Shown piece by piece: positions 6,375 through 7,107 of a stretch of DNA of 7,107 nucleotides; position 1 is the first letter of the stretch, and every line of letters begins with the position of its first letter. The stretch lies in assembly GCA_018659505.1 (NCBI GenBank), contig JABJMI010000017.1:1-7107 (forward strand). The letters are read 5' to 3'. The notes under the pieces were generated by a model. That model did no database searches. It was not told where the DNA came from and saw only the letters and a program-made list of their open reading frames with translations. The stretch comes from Planctomicrobium sp. Its GTDB lineage: Bacteria > Planctomycetota > Planctomycetia > Planctomycetales > Planctomycetaceae. The position numbers and the translations under genes are program-made.

Positions 6375-6402
6375 AAAAAACGGGACCAAGATTGGTCCCG
6401 TT
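6375..6402 (-). terminator. Intrinsic terminator of the TPR/alpha-CTD gene
   Basis: AACGGGACCAA (6379-6389) pairs perfectly with TTGGTCCCGTT (6392-6402), a strong 11-bp GC-rich stem. Read on the minus strand it is followed by six Ts (complement of 6375-6380). It begins 15 bases after the TAA stop (6418-6420) of the TPR/alpha-CTD gene, exactly where a rho-independent terminator belongs. It should separate that gene's transcript from mqnE. Confidence 0.93.
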
Positions 6403-6417
6403 AAGTGGAAAGTTTCA

Positions 6418-7107
6418 TTAGTCGTTACGAAGCTTTAAGTTCATCTCAGAGAGTTTGTTTCGAATCTCGTTCAGCGAGGTGACACCAAAGTTCTTCGCAG
6501 AGAGAAGCTCATCCGGAGTACGAATCAGGATTTCTCCAATTGTCGTGATCCCTAAGCGAGACATACATTTTCGAGACCGCACAGACAAGTTCAAATCGCC
6601 AATTGGCAATTGAACAGCAGCCTGTTCTTCCGGTGAAAGTTCACGATGATCGAAGGCCGGTTCGCGTTGTTTTTCGTGTAGGTATTCGCCAATTGAAAGA
6701 TTGTGCTGATCCATCAATTCTCGGACTTCGACCAATGAAGTCTCTCCGAAGTTCTTGCCGGACAGTAACTCTTGCTCGCTGATTTCTGTCAGCTGTCCAA
6801 GAGTATCGATACCCATTGTTGCCAGACAGTTTCGACTACGAACTGAAAGTTCGAAATCGGTAACCGGACGGGAGAGCAATTGCTCAAGTCGCTGTTGTTC
6901 TTTGAGCGACTCTTCGTCGTAGTACATGTCGCTGGTCGCTTCAATATCTTTAAGATAAAGAATCGCCCGCTCGTTACCTGGATCGTATTTCAGCACTCGC
7001 TCGAAACAGTATTGAGCCGCTGAGTAGTTTTCTTTGTCTTCGTAGAGCAGACCTAAGTTCAGCAATGCTCCGCGTAAATATGGCGGACGTGACAGGCAGC
7101 GTTCGTA
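6418..7107 (-). CDS. TPR protein with two RNA polymerase alpha C-terminal-type domains (5' part missing)
   Basis: The frame is open to the right edge, so the true start lies outside the window; 229 residues are visible. A TTG at 7065 is an internal leucine, because the TPR-like sequence continues unbroken upstream of it. A TPR unit (LLNLGLLYEDKENYSAAQYC...) spans about residues 10-50. A charged linker leads to two copies of the helix-hairpin-helix fold of the RpoA C-terminal domain, at about 82-138 (LSVRSRNCL...NFGETSLVEVR) and 170-226 (LSVRSRKCM...NFGVTSLNEIR). Compared with E. coli alpha, the positions equivalent to R265, G296, S299 and E302 are kept in both copies. N268 is kept only in the first (Lys in the second), and K298 is Thr in both. 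There is no alpha N-terminal assembly domain in the visible part, so this is not the polymerase subunit itself. It may bind DNA or transcription proteins; the function is not known. A strong terminator follows. Confidence 0.88.
   Translation of the reverse strand, partial: YERCLSRPPYLRGALLNLGLLYEDKENYSAAQYCFERVLKYDPGNERAILYLKDIEATSDMYYDEESLKEQQRLEQLLSRPVTDFELSVRSRNCLATMGIDTLGQLTEISEQELLSGKNFGETSLVEVRELMDQHNLSIGEYLHEKQREPAFDHRELSPEEQAAVQLPIGDLNLSVRSRKCMSRLGITTIGEILIRTPDELLSAKNFGVTSLNEIRNKLSEMNLKLRND

Noticed and set aside
7063..7065. TTG at 7065 as the start of the TPR/alpha-CTD gene
   Set aside because: The frame continues upstream to the edge without a stop and still reads as TPR sequence, so this is an internal leucine codon.

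Overview
The window looks like a chromosomal segment from a planctomycete, probably of the order Planctomycetales. Three things suggest this: a long secreted TPR protein carrying a zinc-peptidase domain, a TPR protein carrying two RNA-polymerase-alpha C-terminal-type domains, and intergenic palindromes built on CCGGTGG/CCACCGG and CATCC/GGATG hairpins. The assignment rests on gene and repeat style; no marker gene proves it. Base composition is moderate, and start codons often lack a strong Shine-Dalgarno sequence.

Layout. At the left edge, a minus-strand gene begins at 63 with a signal-peptide-like N-terminus and leaves the window. A 200-bp divergent region holds a terminator-like hairpin and a possible promoter. 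It is followed by the plus-strand TPR/peptidase-MA gene (264-2822). A 365-bp intergenic stretch (2823-3187) lies between this gene and the convergent cysteine desulfurase gene. It is full of palindromes: one element abutting the stop codon, then two copies of a three-hairpin composite repeat in opposite orientations.

The right half is all minus strand. In order of transcription it holds the 3' part of a TPR/double-alpha-CTD gene (6418-7107, cut by the edge) with a clear intrinsic terminator, then mqnE (5141-6265). After a 187-bp spacer with an inverted pair of CCRCGGAGG repeats come a LUD-domain (LutC-like) gene (4357-4953) and the cysteine desulfurase family gene (3188-4360). The last two overlap by an ATGA, so they are very probably translationally coupled.

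How the genes relate. MqnE commits chorismate-derived carbon to menaquinone by the futalosine route. LutC-type proteins belong to an L-lactate oxidation complex in other bacteria, and the class V aminotransferase probably mobilises sulfur from cysteine. A link between electron-donor oxidation, Fe-S supply and quinone is conceivable but is only inference, because lutA, lutB and the other mqn genes are not in view. The least described items are the composite inverted repeats, the TPR/double-alpha-CTD protein and the coupled LUD/desulfurase pair. I see no RNA genes, CRISPR array, transposase or phage genes.
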